Shown here: one piece after another, positions 61,436 through 64,000 of the stretch
Position numbering within the stretch: the first letter of the stretch is position 1
Layout: the number at the start of each line of letters is the position of its first letter
From: Abiotrophia sp938010525
GTDB taxonomy: Bacteria; Bacillota; Bacilli; Lactobacillales; Aerococcaceae
Direction of reading: 5' to 3'
DNA: 64,000 nt
Assembly (NCBI RefSeq): GCF_938010525.1
Contig: NZ_CALLVK010000023.1
Location: 62,001 to 126,000, forward strand
Position numbers and translations under genes: made by a program
Notes under the pieces: generated by a model
Told to the model about the DNA's origin: nothing
The model's database searches: none
Seen by the model: only the letters and a program-made list of their open reading frames with translations

Positions 61436-62677
61436 ATGACAGAACAATTTTTCCAAGAAACCCAAGAACGTTTAATCCGTTATGCTAAAATTAACACCCG
61501 CTCTGATGAAGCTAGCACCAGTGTGCCTTCAACCGCTTGTCAGTTGGACTTACTGCATCTCTTAGTGGATGAATTGAAGGCCATTGGCCTCCAAGAAGTG
61601 GAGTTCAACCCAGAAAATGCCTTTGTAACGGCAACCCTCCCAGCAACTAGCGACAAGCCAGTCCCAACCATCGGCTTTATCGCACACGTGGATACGGCAG
61701 ACTTCAATTCTGAGAATGTTCAACCTCGCCTTATTCCCAATTATGATGGTCAAGACATCGTCCTCAATCAGGCTCAAGATATTGTCATGAAGGTAGCGGA
61801 CTTCCCAGCCTTAAGCAGTTACCAAGGTCAAACTTTGATTGTAACGGATGGGACAACCCTCTTAGGGGCAGACGACAAGTCTGGTATTGCTGAAATCATG
61901 ACGGCTATGGCTTATTTGGCGGCTCATCCTGAGATTGAACATGGTAAGGTAAGAGTTGCCTTTGGTCCAGATGAAGAAATTGGTCGTGGGGCCGACCGCT
62001 TTGACGTGGCGCACTTTGGCTGTGATTTCGCCTATACCATGGATGGTGGGCCGGTCGGTGAGCTCCAATATGAGAGCTTCAATGCGGCAGGGGCACGTCT
62101 GCATTTCCACGGTAAAAATATCCACCCAGGGACTGCCAAGGGTAAGATGATTAATGCAGTACAATTGCTTAAGGACTTCCTCTCTGCTTTGCCAGAAGAT
62201 CAAGTGCCTGAGAAGACAGATGGCCGGCAAGGCTTTATCCATCCAATGGAAGCCCAAGTGACCGTAGATCAAGGCCAGTTAGACTTAATTATTCGGGACC
62301 ACGACCGACAAGCCTTTCAAGCTAAGAAGGATCTGGTCCAAAGCATTGTTGATAAGATGAATGCGGCCTATCCAGTCCCAGTTCTTAGCCTTGAAATGAA
62401 GGACCAATACTACAACATGGCCGAAGTCATTGAGCAAGACATGAAGTCTGTTGAACTGGCCAAGTCTGCCATGGAAGCCATTGGGATTAAGCCAATTATT
62501 GAACCCATTCGTGGTGGGACCGATGGATCTAAGATTTCCTTCATGGGCTTACCAACACCTAATATTTTTGCCGGGGGCGAGAACATGCATGGACGCTATG
62601 AATTTGTCGCAGTTGAATCCATGGTTAAAGCAACCCAAGTCATCGTCGGTATTATCCAAGCAAACGCTCAGGCCTAA
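61436..62677 (+). CDS. pepT: Peptidase T (tripeptidase, M20B)
   Basis: Zinc aminotripeptidase that trims peptides in the cytoplasm. AHVDTADFNSENV holds the first metal His and Asp, LLGADDKSG the bridging Asp, GPDEEIGRGAD the catalytic Glu, and MDGGPVGELQYE and HPGTAKGKMINA follow in order. 413 residues match PepT. ATG follows AGGAGAG. A 7-bp inverted repeat follows without a T run, so read-through into rexB is possible. Confidence 0.96.
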   Translation: MTEQFFQETQERLIRYAKINTRSDEASTSVPSTACQLDLLHLLVDELKAIGLQEVEFNPENAFVTATLPATSDKPVPTIGFIAHVDTADFNSENVQPRLIPNYDGQDIVLNQAQDIVMKVADFPALSSYQGQTLIVTDGTTLLGADDKSGIAEIMTAMAYLAAHPEIEHGKVRVAFGPDEEIGRGADRFDVAHFGCDFAYTMDGGPVGELQYESFNAAGARLHFHGKNIHPGTAKGKMINAVQLLKDFLSALPEDQVPEKTDGRQGFIHPMEAQVTVDQGQLDLIIRDHDRQAFQAKKDLVQSIVDKMNAAYPVPVLSLEMKDQYYNMAEVIEQDMKSVELAKSAMEAIGIKPIIEPIRGGTDGSKISFMGLPTPNIFAGGENMHGRYEFVAVESMVKATQVIVGIIQANAQA

Positions 62678-62738
62678 GGTCTGAGCTTCTTGCCCTATCA
62701 AATAGACCTTACCATCGATAGAGAAAGGAGGGCCCCGC

Positions 62739-64000
62739 ATGCTACAATTTGTCCTAGGGGGACTGGATCGTGCTAAGAAAAAAATCTTGGTAGATAAATT
62801 ATTGGACATCAAAGCCAAGGAGCCTGAGGCCCAGCTATTTTATTTAGTACCTGAACACTTAAAATTTGATATGGAGTCCTATTTGCTAGCAGCTGTCCAA
62901 GACAAATATGGCTCCAATGAGGCGGCTCTAGTCGACATTCAGGTAGTTTCCTTCAAACGCCTGGCCTGGTTCCTCATGCCTAACAGCCTAGCGGATGAAA
63001 AGCCAATTTCTAGTATTGGCCAGATTATGATTATTAAACGCCTGCTGGCACGCTATCAGGACCAATTACAGGTCTTTCGTGGTCAGGTCAAGCATCAGGG
63101 TTTTGCCGAGAAATTAGCCCAGCTCTTCGATGAACTCTATCTAGGGCAAATTCAGCCCGAGAATCTGAGTCAAGTGCCTGACTTGAACCAGCAGGAAGCC
63201 AAGCGTCTAGCTGAGTTGGCCCTGCTCTATCAAGGCTTCATCCAAGAAATTGAAGGGCAAGTCATAGGACATTATCACGACTTGCAGCGTTTGGATAGCT
63301 ACCTTAAGTCTCATCCCTTAAGCCGGCCAAGCTATTTGGTCGTGGACCACCATTATTTCTTCAATGGTCAGCAGCTACAATTATTGACCACCTTGATTCA
63401 ACAATGTCAGGCTGTCTGGATTACCTTGCCTTTATCCCAGCAAGCGGCTCGTTCTAAAGCCTATGATCCACTCATCGAAGTAGCTCGTCATACTTATGGG
63501 CAAATGCAATTGCTAGCCCAGTCACTCCATTTGCCTGTGGCAGAGGATTGGACCATTGACCAGGTAGAGGAGGGCTATCAAGCTAATATTTTAACGTTAG
63601 CCCAGGCCTTTGAAAATCACTTGCGACTGGCCCCTCAAGAACTGAGTCAGCCGCTCAATCAAGTTAAGACTCATGTGATTTGGGAGCACGATGCCATTCA
63701 GACGGAAGTCCGACATACCAGCAACAAGATTCACCAGTTGGTGAGTCAGGAGGGCTACCGTTACCGTGATATCTTAGTTCTCACGCGGGATATGGACCGT
63801 TATCGTCCCTTGGTGACAGCCCTCTTTGAACAGAATGATATTCCTTATTTCTATGATCATGCCGTAAGTATGGGCCAGCATCCCCTGGTCCTGTGGCTGG
63901 AATCGGGGCTCAAGCTCTATCGCTATCGCTACCAGCTAGCCGACATCTTCGGCATTCTTAAATCAGGTCTCTGGCTACCGGCTGACCTGAGAGCTGCTAT
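62739..64000 (+). CDS. rexB: ATP-dependent helicase/nuclease subunit B (RexB/AddB), 3' end outside window
   Basis: The first 420 codons of the RexB subunit of the AddAB-type double-strand break resection complex, open at the right edge. IQVVSFKRLAWFL (about 67-79), YRYRDILVLTRDMDRY and the DHAVSMGQHPLVLWLESGL block fit the streptococcal RexB pattern. The N-terminal segment reads LGGLDRAKKK with no Walker A, as in several RexB proteins. The C-terminal nuclease domain and Fe-S cysteines lie beyond the window. ATG follows AAAGGAGG. Confidence 0.88.
   Translation, partial: MLQFVLGGLDRAKKKILVDKLLDIKAKEPEAQLFYLVPEHLKFDMESYLLAAVQDKYGSNEAALVDIQVVSFKRLAWFLMPNSLADEKPISSIGQIMIIKRLLARYQDQLQVFRGQVKHQGFAEKLAQLFDELYLGQIQPENLSQVPDLNQQEAKRLAELALLYQGFIQEIEGQVIGHYHDLQRLDSYLKSHPLSRPSYLVVDHHYFFNGQQLQLLTTLIQQCQAVWITLPLSQQAARSKAYDPLIEVARHTYGQMQLLAQSLHLPVAEDWTIDQVEEGYQANILTLAQAFENHLRLAPQELSQPLNQVKTHVIWEHDAIQTEVRHTSNKIHQLVSQEGYRYRDILVLTRDMDRYRPLVTALFEQNDIPYFYDHAVSMGQHPLVLWLESGLKLYRYRYQLADIFGILKSGLWLPADLRAA

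Noticed and set aside
62676..62710. Terminator between pepT and rexB
   Set aside because: The stem has just 7 bp with a loop of about 20 bases and no T tract.

Overview
The window reads as a contiguous stretch of core chromosome from a low-to-mid GC Firmicute of the order Lactobacillales. The grounds are strong AAGGAGG ribosome-binding sites, TTGACA/TATAAT promoters with many TGnTATAAT extended -10 elements, an Enterococcus hirae-like ntp V-type ATPase, RexB, a one-piece PurL starting like the streptococcal enzyme, and a Streptococcus agalactiae Sip-like LysM protein. The family is probably Aerococcaceae or a neighbour; this is an inference from gene content, not a species call. I see no phage, insertion sequence, CRISPR array, rRNA or tRNA.

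Layout: zwf (partial, minus) and a small membrane protein; cinA-recA behind a LexA box; a large YfhO-type membrane protein (minus); a class B PBP; flavodoxin, PepS, a small coiled-coil membrane protein, galU and galE; two LCP cell-wall ligase homologues, the first with an eroded active site; a small minus-strand gene under an unusually clear double LexA-box promoter; the nine-gene ntpFIKECGABD operon; murI-rdgB-yfcE-cbpB-mscS; DUF948/YtxH stress genes; glpF; a ypiA-ypiB-cca-dinG-ypmB-asnS series much like the Bacillus arrangement; a Sip-like secreted protein (minus); rpsO-pnp with leader structures; purEKLCFMNHDB with paired PurR boxes; a DJ-1 family protein; an RNase J2-like gene with an ECF S-component-like gene; trmK-nif3-pepT; and the start of rexB, cut by the window edge.

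Themes: DNA damage (RecA and a YolD-like gene under LexA boxes, RexB, a DinG relative), envelope assembly (PBP, LCP, GalU/GalE, YfhO, MurI, Sip-like), RNA turnover (PNPase, RNase J), purine synthesis, and ion homeostasis (a probably Na+-pumping V-ATPase, CbpB, MscS). The most notable observations are enzymes with altered catalytic residues: GalE with Met in place of catalytic Lys153, a DinG protein whose exonuclease is intact but whose helicase motifs are gone, CinA with a decayed amidase domain, and a degenerate LCP paralogue. purB is split by a 20-base insertion, which would interrupt both IMP and AMP synthesis if genuine.
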